Assembly: GCA_900543455.1 (NCBI GenBank)
Contig: UQRR01000009.1
Span: 1-39,849 of the forward strand
DNA: 39,849 bases
From: an uncultured Dialister sp.
GTDB taxonomy: Bacteria; Bacillota; Negativicutes; Veillonellales; Dialisteraceae
Direction: 5' to 3'
Under the pieces are notes generated by a model, which made no database searches, was not told where the DNA came from, and saw only the letters and a list, made by a program, of their open reading frames with translations. A program made the position numbers and the translations under genes. Positions 9,158 to 16,439 of this stretch are shown here, one piece after another; positions within the stretch are counted from its first letter, which is position 1, and every line of letters begins with the position of its first letter.

Positions 9158-9718
9158 ATGATTTCTAGTAACGATTTACGCCCGGGCATTACCGTAGAAT
9201 TGGACGGACAGGTATGGCAGTGTATTGAATTCCTTCACGTAAAGCCAGGCAAAGGGGCAGCTTTTGTACGTGCCAAGCTGAAAAACCTGCAGAGCGGCTC
9301 TGTCGTAGAACGTAAATTCAATGCAGGCATCAAGCTGCAGCCGGCTACTGTAGAACGTAAACCAATGCAGTACCTGTATGAAGCGGATGGTTCCTACTGC
9401 TTCATGGATACGGAAACCTATGAACAGATCATGCTGAACAAAGAACAGCTCGGTGACAAGATCAACTTCCTGAAGGAAGAAATGGAATGCAATGTCGTAT
9501 TCTTCAACGGCACCATCATCGGCGTTGATATCCCGAACTCTGTAGAACTGAAAGTCGTAGAAACAGAACCAGGCATCCGCGGTGATACAGCGACCGGCGG
9601 CTCCAAGCCAGCTAAGATGGAAACCGGCTATGTCGTTTCTGTTCCGCTCTTCATCAATGAAGGCGAAATGCTTCGCATTGATACCCGCACCGGCGCTTAC
9701 ATCGAACGCGTCAAGTAA
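9158..9718 (+). CDS. efp: Translation elongation factor P
   Basis: EF-P rescues ribosomes stalled at polyproline. Three beta-barrel domains are expected in 186 aa, the usual length. The loop that reaches the peptidyl-transferase centre reads HVKPGKGAAFVR, with Lys32 at the tip, as in the Firmicutes in which this lysine is modified. The C-terminal signature GIRGDTATGGSKPA is intact. A strong AGGAGG precedes the ATG. No EpmA/EpmB or other modifying enzyme is encoded in this window. Its codon use is plainer and more optimised than that of its neighbours, as expected for a highly expressed gene. Confidence 0.98.
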   Translation: MISSNDLRPGITVELDGQVWQCIEFLHVKPGKGAAFVRAKLKNLQSGSVVERKFNAGIKLQPATVERKPMQYLYEADGSYCFMDTETYEQIMLNKEQLGDKINFLKEEMECNVVFFNGTIIGVDIPNSVELKVVETEPGIRGDTATGGSKPAKMETGYVVSVPLFINEGEMLRIDTRTGAYIERVK

Positions 9719-9725
9719 TTTCTAT

Positions 9726-10085
9726 ATGGAAACTGCAGAAGTAAAAAATGACCTGGGAACCGTTCGTGTATCGGACCAGGTCATTGCAGTCATTGCCCGA
9801 GAAGCAGCGCTCCATGTGAAGGGAATCTATGGGATGGATGATCGGTTCTCTCACGGGATTTCTGCGGTCATCAGTGATGCGGAAGCAGAAGGCGTGCGTG
9901 TCTCCATCCGGGAGAATGGCATCGTCATCGATCTCTACGTGGCAGCCTGGCATGGCGAACGCCTGCCGGCTATCGCTTTACAGCTGCAGGAAGCAGTCAA
10001 GGAAAGCGTCGGAGATTCTACGGGCCTTAGAGTGAATGCAGTCAATGTCAATGTGGAACGCATCGTTTTCGGTGAGGAGAAATAG
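9726..10085 (+). CDS. Asp23/Gls24 family envelope stress protein
   Basis: Small 119-aa protein of the alkaline-shock family. It reads DLGTVRVSDQVIAVIAREAALHVKGI near the N-terminus and ends with LQEAVKESVGDSTGLRVNAVNVNVERIVF, the typical amphipathic and beta pattern of the domain. Asp23 proteins associate with the cytoplasmic face of the membrane in Staphylococcus. I start at ATG 9726, seven bases after the efp stop, although the ribosome site is weak; translational coupling with efp is likely. The order efp-asp23-nusB is common in Firmicutes. Its precise role is not known. Confidence 0.88.
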   Translation: METAEVKNDLGTVRVSDQVIAVIAREAALHVKGIYGMDDRFSHGISAVISDAEAEGVRVSIRENGIVIDLYVAAWHGERLPAIALQLQEAVKESVGDSTGLRVNAVNVNVERIVFGEEK

Positions 10086-10087
10086 AG

Positions 10088-10435
10088 ATGTCCAGTGAAG
10101 AAGCAGAGAAGAAGCGATCGGAAGAAGTCGTATATCAGAAAATTGAAGAGGCTCTGCTTGCCATGCCTGAGGTATCTCATTTCACCGCGGATGGCTTTCA
10201 GTACCTGATGCAGGGGATCAGTCAGGCCTTTGGCTTCAAGGCTCATCGCGGGCTTTGGATACGAAATCTGAAGGATGGACGTGTGAAGGTGGCGATCTCT
10301 GTCGCACTGCATAAAGGTTGTCAGGTACAGGAGACTGCCCGCTATATCCAGATGGTGGTGAAGAATGTATTCTCTTCTCTTAGAAGAGAGGACATCGAAA
10401 GCATTGATGTGACGATTACTGAAATGGTAGAGTGA
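10088..10435 (+). CDS. Divergent second Asp23-like protein
   Basis: 115-aa protein whose middle and C-terminal part (VKVAISVALHKGCQVQETARYIQMVVKNVFSSLRREDIESIDVTI) resembles the last half of Asp23/Gls24 proteins. The N-terminus is charged and helical and lacks the usual GxVxVS entry. GAGGAG lies 7-8 bases before the ATG, and the gene starts two bases after the first asp23 stop. In other Firmicutes this slot often holds AmaP or DUF2273 membrane anchors; this protein has no membrane segment. Assignment to the family is by pattern only. Confidence 0.6.
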   Translation: MSSEEAEKKRSEEVVYQKIEEALLAMPEVSHFTADGFQYLMQGISQAFGFKAHRGLWIRNLKDGRVKVAISVALHKGCQVQETARYIQMVVKNVFSSLRREDIESIDVTITEMVE

Positions 10436-10540
10436 ATGGGTGTCATCAGATTTCCTGCCACCAAAGTTTTTTCATGGGAAACAGGCGCTGGCTGCATCGG
10501 CCGCACCTGCTGGCCATGGGAAACCATGTATGTGAGATAG
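10436..10540 (+). CDS. Possible 34-aa microprotein before nusB
   Basis: ATG at 10436 directly follows the preceding TGA and opens a 34-codon frame rich in Trp, Gly, Cys and Arg with no recognised domain. No clear ribosome site is seen. The same stretch holds two copies of CATGGGAAAC, the second forming a CATGG-GAAA-CCATG hairpin, so this gap may instead carry an RNA structure. Confidence 0.2.
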   Translation: MGVIRFPATKVFSWETGAGCIGRTCWPWETMYVR

Positions 10541-10569
10541 GAAATTTCATAGCATAGAGAGAGGCTGAC

Positions 10570-10959
10570 ATGAGTAGAACAAGCGCAAGAGAATATGCAC
10601 TCAAGGTGCTGTACTCCAGAGAGCTCAATCCGGAGTCAGAACCGATTGCGGAAGAGACGCTTCATTTGGAAGAGAAGGACAAGGCTTTTGCAGAGGCTTT
10701 GATCGAAGCGGCAGCTTATGAAGATGTCGATGATAAGATCAAGGCGTATTTGAAAAAGAACTGGTCGCTCACGCAGCTCAATGTGGTGGATAAGAATATT
10801 CTCCGTCTGGCTGTCGCTGAGTTTTATCATTCCGGGGAAGACCGCCCGGATAAGAAGGTCATTATCAATGAAGCGATAGAGCTTGCCAAGACATATGGCG
10901 GTGAAGAGTCCTATCGATTCATCAATGGACTTCTGGATAAGGCATTGCAAGGTGAATAA
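10570..10959 (+). CDS. nusB: Transcription antitermination factor NusB
   Basis: NusB binds boxA RNA with NusE/S10 and supports rRNA antitermination. The N-terminus SRTSAREYALKVLYSRE has the Arg-rich RNA-binding helix of the family. The C-terminus NEAIELAKTYGGEESYRFINGLLDKAL is the characteristic NusB ending. At 129 aa it is of normal length. An AGAGAGG site precedes the ATG. It starts about 130 bases after the Asp23-like gene and is followed two bases later by the next gene. Confidence 0.95.
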   Translation: MSRTSAREYALKVLYSRELNPESEPIAEETLHLEEKDKAFAEALIEAAAYEDVDDKIKAYLKKNWSLTQLNVVDKNILRLAVAEFYHSGEDRPDKKVIINEAIELAKTYGGEESYRFINGLLDKALQGE

Positions 10960-10961
10960 TC

Positions 10962-11912
10962 ATGAGGTTTCTTGGAATAGATACCAGCTGCTATACGACA
11001 TCGGCAGCGGTTTATGATTCTTCCAAGGGGCTGATGGGGGAAGAACGGATCGTCCTTTCGGTGAAGGAAGGGCGGCGGGGGCTGTCTCAGTCAGAGATGG
11101 TTTTCCAGCATGTGAAGAATCTTCCCATCCTGCTTCGAAGGCTTTCTCCTTTGCTGCAGGATCTGAAAGGCGTAGGCGTTTCAGGATTTCCACGGAGGCG
11201 GGCAGATTCGTATATGCCCGCCTTTCTTGTTGGCCGGGGTATGGCTGAAGCGCTGTCCTCTTCGCATCACATCCCTCTTTATGTATTCAGCCATCAGGAA
11301 AATCATGCAATGGCAGCGATCCGAGAGGCGCCGGCTCTTTGGGGGAAGCCCTTTTATATGATGCATATGTCCGGCGGCACACAGGATGTGCTCTCCTGCT
11401 CCTGGCAGGAAGAGGGGATGGAGATCCATGAACTCCTGACGTCCAAGGACATTACGGCGGGGCAGTTCATTGACCGCGTGGGTGTGGCTTTGGGACTTCC
11501 CTTCCCCTGTGGGAAATGGCTGGAAGCGCTGGCAGAAAAAGGAAATGACACGTATCGGATTCCTCGCTCATCCGTGAAGGGGGCATTCAGCTTTTCCGGC
11601 CCTGAAACGCGCGTCCAGCGTGATATAGCATCGCGTGCGTACCAGAAGGAAGATATTGCCAAAGGTGTCCTTATTCACATCGGGCGTGCACTCGAGAAGG
11701 AGCTCACCGGCTATCCTTTCGAAAAGGGCCGTCCCTTCATCGCAGTGGGCGGGGTCATGGCAAACCGCTATCTTCGGGCAAGGGTCGAAGAGATTTGCCA
11801 AGCTGTCGGTCTCACGCCGCTCTTCGCCGATCCACGCTATAGCAGTGACAATGCGACAGGCAATGCGTTTGGCGCGTATATGGAAGATCGCTTGGGCGTG
11901 ACGGGTGACTGA
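10962..11912 (+). CDS. TsaD/Kae1-family paralogue (peptidase M22-like)
   Basis: An ASKHA-fold protein related to TsaD, the t6A tRNA-modification enzyme. FLGIDTSCYTTSAAVYD is the phosphate-1 loop. SHQENHAMA supplies the HxxxH metal pair. MHMSGGTQDVL and FIAVGGVMANRYLR match later TsaD motifs, and FADPRYSSDNATGNAFGAY the terminal Asp-containing motif. It is shorter (316 aa) and more divergent than genuine TsaD, and TsaB/TsaE are not nearby. Clostridia and Negativicutes carry such a second copy next to nusB, often labelled O-sialoglycoprotein endopeptidase. I regard it as a paralogue of unknown function. Confidence 0.8.
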   Translation: MRFLGIDTSCYTTSAAVYDSSKGLMGEERIVLSVKEGRRGLSQSEMVFQHVKNLPILLRRLSPLLQDLKGVGVSGFPRRRADSYMPAFLVGRGMAEALSSSHHIPLYVFSHQENHAMAAIREAPALWGKPFYMMHMSGGTQDVLSCSWQEEGMEIHELLTSKDITAGQFIDRVGVALGLPFPCGKWLEALAEKGNDTYRIPRSSVKGAFSFSGPETRVQRDIASRAYQKEDIAKGVLIHIGRALEKELTGYPFEKGRPFIAVGGVMANRYLRARVEEICQAVGLTPLFADPRYSSDNATGNAFGAYMEDRLGVTGD

Positions 11913-12013
11913 AAGGTGACTTTCGGGCATCAGTCTGTGATATTTGCGGGGAAGCTGACACCATTTATGAATTTCAAAAAGCACATATGCAATGATCCAG
12001 AAAGGAGCCAACC

Positions 12014-12892
12014 ATGCTGAAAGATGTTTTGCTTGCAAAACAGAAGGAGATCAACGAAAGACTTGAGACGCTGCTGGTCTCTGACCTGAGCGCTCATCAA
12101 AAATTGTTTGATGCCATGAACTACAGCCTTTCGGCTGGCGGGAAGCGTATCCGTCCTTTTCTGTTTCTCCTGATCCTGGAACTTTGGGGGAAAGATGCGC
12201 GTGCGTATCTGGATATCGCCTGTGCGCTGGAATGCGTGCATACCTATTCCCTCATCCATGATGACCTTCCCGCCATGGATAATGATGACTACCGCCGCGG
12301 CCGTCCCACGAATCACAAGGTCTTCGGCGCAGGCATGGCGACCATGGCCGGGGATGGTCTTCTGACGTTTGCCTTTGAACTTTTGGCAGGCGAGCAGCAG
12401 ATCGCTCCTCTGCTTCGCTGTGAATTGATTTCCATCCTGGCCAAAGCTGCTGGCCCTGAAGGCATGGTGGGCGGACAGGCGCATGATATCGAGAGCGAAG
12501 ACCGGACGCTGACCCTTCCGGAATTACAGCTCATGGACCATTGCAAGACAGGCTGCCTTTTGACGGCACCGGTGGATATGGCACTGGCAATGACAGAGAG
12601 CAGTGAAGAAGAAAAGAACCTTCTGCATGCATTTGCTGTCCATGTGGGACTGCTTTTCCAGATGACGGATGACCTTCTTGATGTGAACGGGCATCTGGAT
12701 GAGATGGGGAAAATGCCGCATCAGGATGCGGCAGATCATAAGTCCACCTACGTAAGCCTTCTTGGCAAGGAGCGGACAAAGGCACTCGCAGAAGAAGAAG
12801 CAAGGCATGCCAAAGAGATACTGGGAAGGATCGATCGGGACACAAGCCTTCTCACAGAACTTGTGGACATGCTGCTGGTACGCACAAAGTAG
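12014..12892 (+). CDS. ispA: Farnesyl/geranylgeranyl diphosphate synthase (polyprenyl synthetase)
   Basis: It condenses isopentenyl diphosphate with allylic diphosphates to supply precursors for undecaprenyl phosphate and quinones. The first aspartate-rich motif DDLPAMD is at residues 83-89, followed by RRGRPTNHKVFG; the second, DDLLD, is at 219-223. GGKRIRPFLFL near the N-terminus binds the diphosphate. At 292 aa it fits short-chain trans synthases. AGGAG precedes the ATG. In many Firmicutes xseA-xseB precede and dxs follows; both are absent here. Chain length cannot be fixed by eye. Confidence 0.93.
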   Translation: MLKDVLLAKQKEINERLETLLVSDLSAHQKLFDAMNYSLSAGGKRIRPFLFLLILELWGKDARAYLDIACALECVHTYSLIHDDLPAMDNDDYRRGRPTNHKVFGAGMATMAGDGLLTFAFELLAGEQQIAPLLRCELISILAKAAGPEGMVGGQAHDIESEDRTLTLPELQLMDHCKTGCLLTAPVDMALAMTESSEEEKNLLHAFAVHVGLLFQMTDDLLDVNGHLDEMGKMPHQDAADHKSTYVSLLGKERTKALAEEEARHAKEILGRIDRDTSLLTELVDMLLVRTK

Positions 12893-12901
12893 AGGGAATA
12901 T

Positions 12902-13723
12902 ATGGGAAATCAGAAGGTCAAGAAAGAACGGCTGGATGTCATGCTCGTAGAGCAGGGCTTTTTCGACAGCCGGGAGAATGCGAAACGGCATATCATGGCA
13001 GGCATCATCCTTGTCAATGATGTGCCTGTCGATAAAGCGGGGACAAAGATTCCCGTGGATGCAAAGCTTCGGATCAAAGGGCATGTGATGCCGTATGTGG
13101 GTCGCGGCGGCTACAAGCTGGAGAAAGCGATCAAGACATTCGGCATCGATATGAAGGGAAAAGTCATGGCGGACATCGGCGCCTCGACCGGTGGTTTCAC
13201 TGACTGTGCGCTGCAGAATGGGGCGGCGAAGGTCTTTGCTATTGATGTCGGGACGAATCAGCTCGACTGGAAGCTGCGCTCCCATCCGCAGGTCATCAAT
13301 ATGGAAAAGACGAATATCAAAGTCGTGACAGAAGAGACGCTGGGGGAGAAGGTCGACCTCGTTTCGACGGATGTATCTTTCATATCCGTCCTGAAAATCA
13401 TTCCGGCGGTGAAATCCATCCTGAAGGAAGATGGCGCGATGGCGATCCTGATCAAGCCGCAGTTTGAAGCCGGCAAGGACAAGGTGGGGAAGGGCGGCAT
13501 TGTGCGGGAACCGGAAATCCATGAAGAAGTCGTTTCCGATACGCTCGCAGCTTTTGAAGCAGAAGGCTTCCACTGCTGGGATCTGACGTTTTCGCCCATC
13601 AAAGGCGGCTCAGGGAATATTGAATTTCTAGCCTATCTGAAGTGGGAAAAGCCGGAGACGCCGATCACGGAAGAACGCATCCATGCCGTCGTCGAAGAAG
13701 CGCATGAGACACTGCGCAAGTAG
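12902..13723 (+). CDS. tlyA: TlyA-family rRNA 2'-O-methyltransferase
   Basis: The N-terminal S4 RNA-binding domain (residues 5-65, RLDVMLVEQGFFDSRENAKR) is joined to an FtsJ-like Rossmann methyltransferase. Its SAM motif MADIGASTGGFTDCALQNGA is near residues 90-110 and FAIDVGTNQLDW follows. The catalytic K-D-K-E set is consistent with ADIG..., STDVSFIS and ILIKPQFEAG. At 273 aa it has family length. Characterised TlyA proteins methylate 16S and/or 23S rRNA; the old 'haemolysin' label is misleading. AGAGGGA precedes the ATG, and the gene follows ispA by nine bases. Confidence 0.93.
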   Translation: MGNQKVKKERLDVMLVEQGFFDSRENAKRHIMAGIILVNDVPVDKAGTKIPVDAKLRIKGHVMPYVGRGGYKLEKAIKTFGIDMKGKVMADIGASTGGFTDCALQNGAAKVFAIDVGTNQLDWKLRSHPQVINMEKTNIKVVTEETLGEKVDLVSTDVSFISVLKIIPAVKSILKEDGAMAILIKPQFEAGKDKVGKGGIVREPEIHEEVVSDTLAAFEAEGFHCWDLTFSPIKGGSGNIEFLAYLKWEKPETPITEERIHAVVEEAHETLRK

Positions 13724-13734
13724 GATAGGTCAGG

Positions 13735-13976
13735 CCAAAAGTTTGAAAGCAGGGATTAGGGATTAGTAGCTAGGGATTAGGGGTGCAAAGTGACTAGTGA
13801 CTGGTGACTGAAATGCCACTTTCGAGCATCGCCCTATTTATACTCCGCGGCGCTTCTATGTTTTTATGCGCCGCACCACCATTTCTCATTTCTAATTTCT
13901 AATTTCTCATTCAAGCGAATCTTTCAAATGCAATCCAAGGGCGTACTGCCCCACGAGCTAACCCTGAATCCATGAT
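13735..13976 (-). repeat. Mosaic intergenic repeat, family 1, inverted full copy
   Basis: In top-strand order: GGGATTAGGGATTAG heptamers, GTGACTA/GTGACTG units, CACTTTCGAGCATCGCCC, a GCGGCGC/GCGCCGC palindrome, TTTCTCATTTCTAATTTC runs and an inverted head ending GAGCTAACCCTGAA. It fills the tlyA-nadK gap; no gene is visible. Confidence 0.85.
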
Positions 13977-13991
13977 TATGAGGTGATTTCA

Positions 13992-14867
13992 TTGCGATTT
14001 GCTATTTTTCCGAATCTGGGAAAAGAGAAGCTCTTTACCTTTCTGCCCGAGCTTCTTGGGATGATAGAAGAAAGAAGGTCGAGTGCGCTGCTGCCGCTTT
14101 CTATGAAAGAAGGACTGGAGGCGGGCGGTATCGAGGGGGCTTCTTATGGTAGCATCGATGAGCTGGGAAATTGTGACTGTCTGCTCTCCATCGGCGGCGA
14201 TGGCTCCTTCCTGGGAGCGGCGCGGACGTTTCGCGACTACCCCATCCTGATGGCAGGGATCCACTTGGGTGAGCTGGGATTTCTGAACAGCATCACCATC
14301 GAAGACACCGCTCTGCGTCTGGATCAGATCCTTGCGCGGCACTATACCGAAGAGTCGCGGCTGTTTTTAGACTCTGTCCTGAAACATGAAGACGGCAGTC
14401 AGGAGTGGCTGACGAGCGTGCTGAATGATGTCGTCATCGGGCATAACAAGATCGGGCAGCTGGCAAGGCTGAATCTTTCCGTCAATGGGCATCTGATCCA
14501 GGAATATGCTTCTGACGGGCTCATCGTTTCTTCGCCGACCGGGTCTACCAGTTACGCTCTTTCCTGCGGAGGCCCGGTCATGGGACCGAGCGATGACCGC
14601 ATGATCGTGATCCCTATCTGTGCCCATACGCTGCAGCGCTTCGCTATCGTCTTGAAATGCAGTGATACCGTAGAAGTCACTGCTCCGCCGCGGGAGAAGA
14701 ATCTCTGTATTTCGCTCGATGGCAGCGAATCCTGTCCTTTCAAAACGACAGACCGGCTTTTTATCAAAGGAGCGAATAAACCGATCCGCTTTATCCGCTT
14801 TGCCGATCAGGATTTCTTCGGGACGATCACCAAGAAGCTGGTGAGGAAGATTTATGAGACGGTGTAG
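13992..14867 (+). CDS. nadK: NAD kinase
   Basis: It phosphorylates NAD to NADP. The GGDG motif is at residues 68-71 within LSIGGDGSFLGAAR, and the NE/D-like and glycine-rich motifs follow (LNDVVIGHNK, YASDGLIVSSPTGSTSYALSCGGP). At 291 aa it has the usual length. I choose TTG at 13992 because GAGGTGA at 13980-13986 is the ribosome site at a 5-base spacing. The GTG at 13983 lies inside that site. In many Firmicutes argR and recN follow; here the gene ends at a terminator that overlaps the rplU promoter. Confidence 0.95.
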   Translation: MRFAIFPNLGKEKLFTFLPELLGMIEERRSSALLPLSMKEGLEAGGIEGASYGSIDELGNCDCLLSIGGDGSFLGAARTFRDYPILMAGIHLGELGFLNSITIEDTALRLDQILARHYTEESRLFLDSVLKHEDGSQEWLTSVLNDVVIGHNKIGQLARLNLSVNGHLIQEYASDGLIVSSPTGSTSYALSCGGPVMGPSDDRMIVIPICAHTLQRFAIVLKCSDTVEVTAPPREKNLCISLDGSESCPFKTTDRLFIKGANKPIRFIRFADQDFFGTITKKLVRKIYETV

Positions 14868-14877
14868 AAAAGGGCTC

Positions 14878-14992
14878 GGGATTAGCCCCATGGACTACCC
14901 CGCTGAACCTATAGAACCTGTAGAACCTGCTGAACCTCTTTCGCAAACAATCACAGGGCAGCACGCCCCACGGGCTATCCCTGACCCCAATT
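14878..14992. repeat. Partial family-1 repeat with an AGAACCT mini-repeat
   Basis: GGGATTAGCCCC, then four imperfect GAACCTATA/GAACCTGTA units (about 14906-14937), then an inverted head with GCACGCCCCACGGGCTATCCC. No gene is visible. Confidence 0.55.
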
Positions 14993-15000
14993 TCCCAAAT

Positions 15001-15035
15001 AGATGTCAAAAAACATTTGACATCTATTTTTATTT
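15001..15035 (+). terminator. Terminator after nadK, overlapping the next promoter
   Basis: AGATGTCAAA (15001-15010), loop AAACA, TTTGACATCT (15016-15025), then ATTTTTATTT. A perfect 10-bp stem. The 3' arm contains the TTGACA of the rplU promoter. Confidence 0.8.
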
Positions 15036-15045
15036 CTGATAAAAT
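15017..15045 (+). promoter_or_regulatory. Promoter of rplU-prp-rpmA
   Basis: Perfect TTGACA (15017-15022), 17-base spacer, TAAAAT (15040-15045, one mismatch). Transcription would begin near 15052. Confidence 0.8.
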
Positions 15046-15051
15046 AATCAA

Positions 15052-15150
15052 GTCATTGTACAAGGTGCCATGACGCAACCGCACGGAGACGGCTCCGTAA
15101 ATGCTTTCGTAAGCTGCCATATTCGGCGAGTATAGTAAAGAGGAGGTGCA
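15052..15150 (+). ncRNA. L21-type ribosomal protein leader
   Basis: The ~100-nt leader before rplU folds into at least two hairpins: ACGGAG-ACGG-CTCCGT (15083-15098) and GCTT-TCGT-AAGC (15103-15114). Firmicute rplU genes often carry an L21 leader thought to mediate autogenous control. Family membership is inferred from position and hairpins only. Confidence 0.5.
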
Positions 15151-15153
15151 CAC

Positions 15154-15462
15154 ATGTACGCAATTATCAAAACCGGTGGTAAACAGTACTGCGTTGAAGA
15201 AGGCAAAGTCATTACCATTGAAAAACTGGACGTTGAAGCAGGCGCAGAAGTAGCTTTTGATGAAGTTCTTCTCGTATCCGGCGACAGCGTAAAGATTGGC
15301 CAGCCAACCGTTGCAGGCGCAAAGGTTACCGGCAAGGTTCTGGAACAGGGGAAAGGCGCTAAGATTCGTATTTTCAAATACAAAGCTAAGTCCAACTACC
15401 GTCGTCGTCAGGGCCATCGTCAGCCTTTCACCAAGGTTCAGATCGAAAAGATCGAAGGCTAA
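15154..15462 (+). CDS. rplU: Ribosomal protein L21
   Basis: Component of the 50S subunit that binds 23S rRNA. MYAIIKTGGKQYCVEEG is the invariant L21 start and FKYKAKSNYRRRQGHRQPFT the conserved basic C-terminal motif. At 102 aa it has normal length. GAGGAGGTG precedes the ATG. It overlaps prp by one base (TAATG), giving tight translational coupling. Confidence 0.98.
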   Translation: MYAIIKTGGKQYCVEEGKVITIEKLDVEAGAEVAFDEVLLVSGDSVKIGQPTVAGAKVTGKVLEQGKGAKIRIFKYKAKSNYRRRQGHRQPFTKVQIEKIEG

Positions 15463-15785
15463 TGATTACCGCAAGACTACATTTAGTCGAAGGACTCTAT
15501 CAGGGATTTACCATTACCGGCCATGCCGATGGGGCGAGGGAAGATAATGAGTACGATCTCATCTGTGCAGCGGTGTCGGCAATCACACTGACGATCGCTG
15601 CCGGACTGCAGGATATCCTGCAGATGGATGGGACTTTTGATTCGAAATCCGGCTTCATGAATGTGGATCTTCAGTCGCACGCGAATGAAAAGAGCCAGAT
15701 TCTGATAGAAACCATGGTTCATGGTTTGGAAGCCATTCAGGAGCAGTATCCTGATAAACTTAAAATTATAACGGCAAAGGGGTGA
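15462..15785 (+). CDS. prp: Ribosomal-processing cysteine protease Prp
   Basis: Prp removes the N-terminal extension of L27 in Firmicutes and related bacteria. The catalytic pair is seen in GHADGAREDNEYDLICAAVSAI: His20 and, about 14 residues on, Cys34. The rest fits the 107-aa YsxB/DUF464 family. It lies between rplU and rpmA, as in Bacillus and Staphylococcus. The L27 encoded next carries the extension that Prp cleaves, so enzyme and substrate are both present. Confidence 0.95.
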   Translation: MITARLHLVEGLYQGFTITGHADGAREDNEYDLICAAVSAITLTIAAGLQDILQMDGTFDSKSGFMNVDLQSHANEKSQILIETMVHGLEAIQEQYPDKLKIITAKG

Positions 15786-15790
15786 ATTAC

Positions 15791-16075
15791 ATGTTACTGT
15801 TTGATCTTCAGTTATTCGCTCATAAAAAAGGTGTTTCCAGCACAAAGAACGGCCGCGACTCCAATGCGCAGCGCCTGGGAACCAAAATGCACGCAGGTCA
15901 GATCGCTAAACCTGGCAACATCATCGTTCGCCAGAGAGGCACCCATCTCCATCCGGGCCTGAACGTTAAGATTGGCAAGGACGATACGCTCTTTGCAGTC
16001 GCAGAAGGCAGAGTGGCTTTCGAACGTCTCGGCAGAGATAAGAGACAGGTCAGCGTTTATCCTGTAGGTGAATAA
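15791..16075 (+). CDS. rpmA: Ribosomal protein L27 with Prp-cleavable N-terminus
   Basis: A 50S protein whose N-terminus reaches the peptidyl-transferase centre. It starts MLLFDLQLFAHKKGVSSTKNGRD. The LQLFA-H segment corresponds to the Prp cleavage site of Staphylococcus L27 (LQFFA-S), leaving a mature protein that starts at or near His11. GTKMHAGQ and RQRGTHLHPG are conserved L27 motifs. I start at ATG 15791, with AAAGGGGTGA upstream, rather than the in-frame GTG at 15782 that overlaps the ribosome site. Length is 94 aa. obgE, usually next, is missing. Confidence 0.97.
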   Translation: MLLFDLQLFAHKKGVSSTKNGRDSNAQRLGTKMHAGQIAKPGNIIVRQRGTHLHPGLNVKIGKDDTLFAVAEGRVAFERLGRDKRQVSVYPVGE

Positions 16076-16088
16076 TCTAAACATAAAG

Positions 16089-16117
16089 AGCTGTACTCGA
16101 AAGAGTACGGCTTTTTT
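16089..16117 (+). terminator. Terminator of rplU-prp-rpmA
   Basis: AGCTGTACTC, loop GAAA, GAGTACGGCT (10 bp with one G-U pair), then a T6 tract. It begins 13 bases after the rpmA stop. Confidence 0.92.
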
Positions 16118-16439
16118 ATTTTGAAAAATCAGGGGCGTAATAGCTGCTGTGGGTTTATGAAGCTCAATGGGAAAGACGCGGCAAGGAAGCAGAGCGCTCT
16201 TTGGGAAGAGCACAGCGAAGCTGCCAAGAGGCCGGGAGACCTTTGAAGCCTTCGAACCCGCCGCACACGGTATCTGATCCATGGTCCTTCTTTCCAAGAT
16301 ACTCAAATCTCATCAAATGATGCAACTATCGAAATTCACCTATTGACGCATTTTCATTTTTATACTACCATTGACTTAAATCTATTCAAAAGCAGTGGGG
16401 GAAGTCTGTGTCCTCACTTGCTATAAAGGAGGAGTCAGA
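16118..16439. other. 320-base gap before dapB, unexplained
   Basis: No gene, tRNA or known riboswitch is recognised, and it lacks family-1 repeats. The GC-rich part (16130-16290) can fold, for example GCTCTT-TGGG-AAGAGC near 16194-16210 enclosed by GCAG/CTGC pairs. It then becomes AT-rich. Promoter candidates are poor: TTGACG (16343) is only 12 bases from TATACT (16361). Confidence 0.4.

Noticed and set aside
16245..16275. tRNA-like T-arm (CCTTCGAACCCG) before dapB
   Set aside because: There is no acceptor stem or anticodon arm at the right distances on either strand.
16343..16366. TTGACG-TATACT promoter before dapB
   Set aside because: The spacer is 12 bases, too short for sigma-70 recognition.
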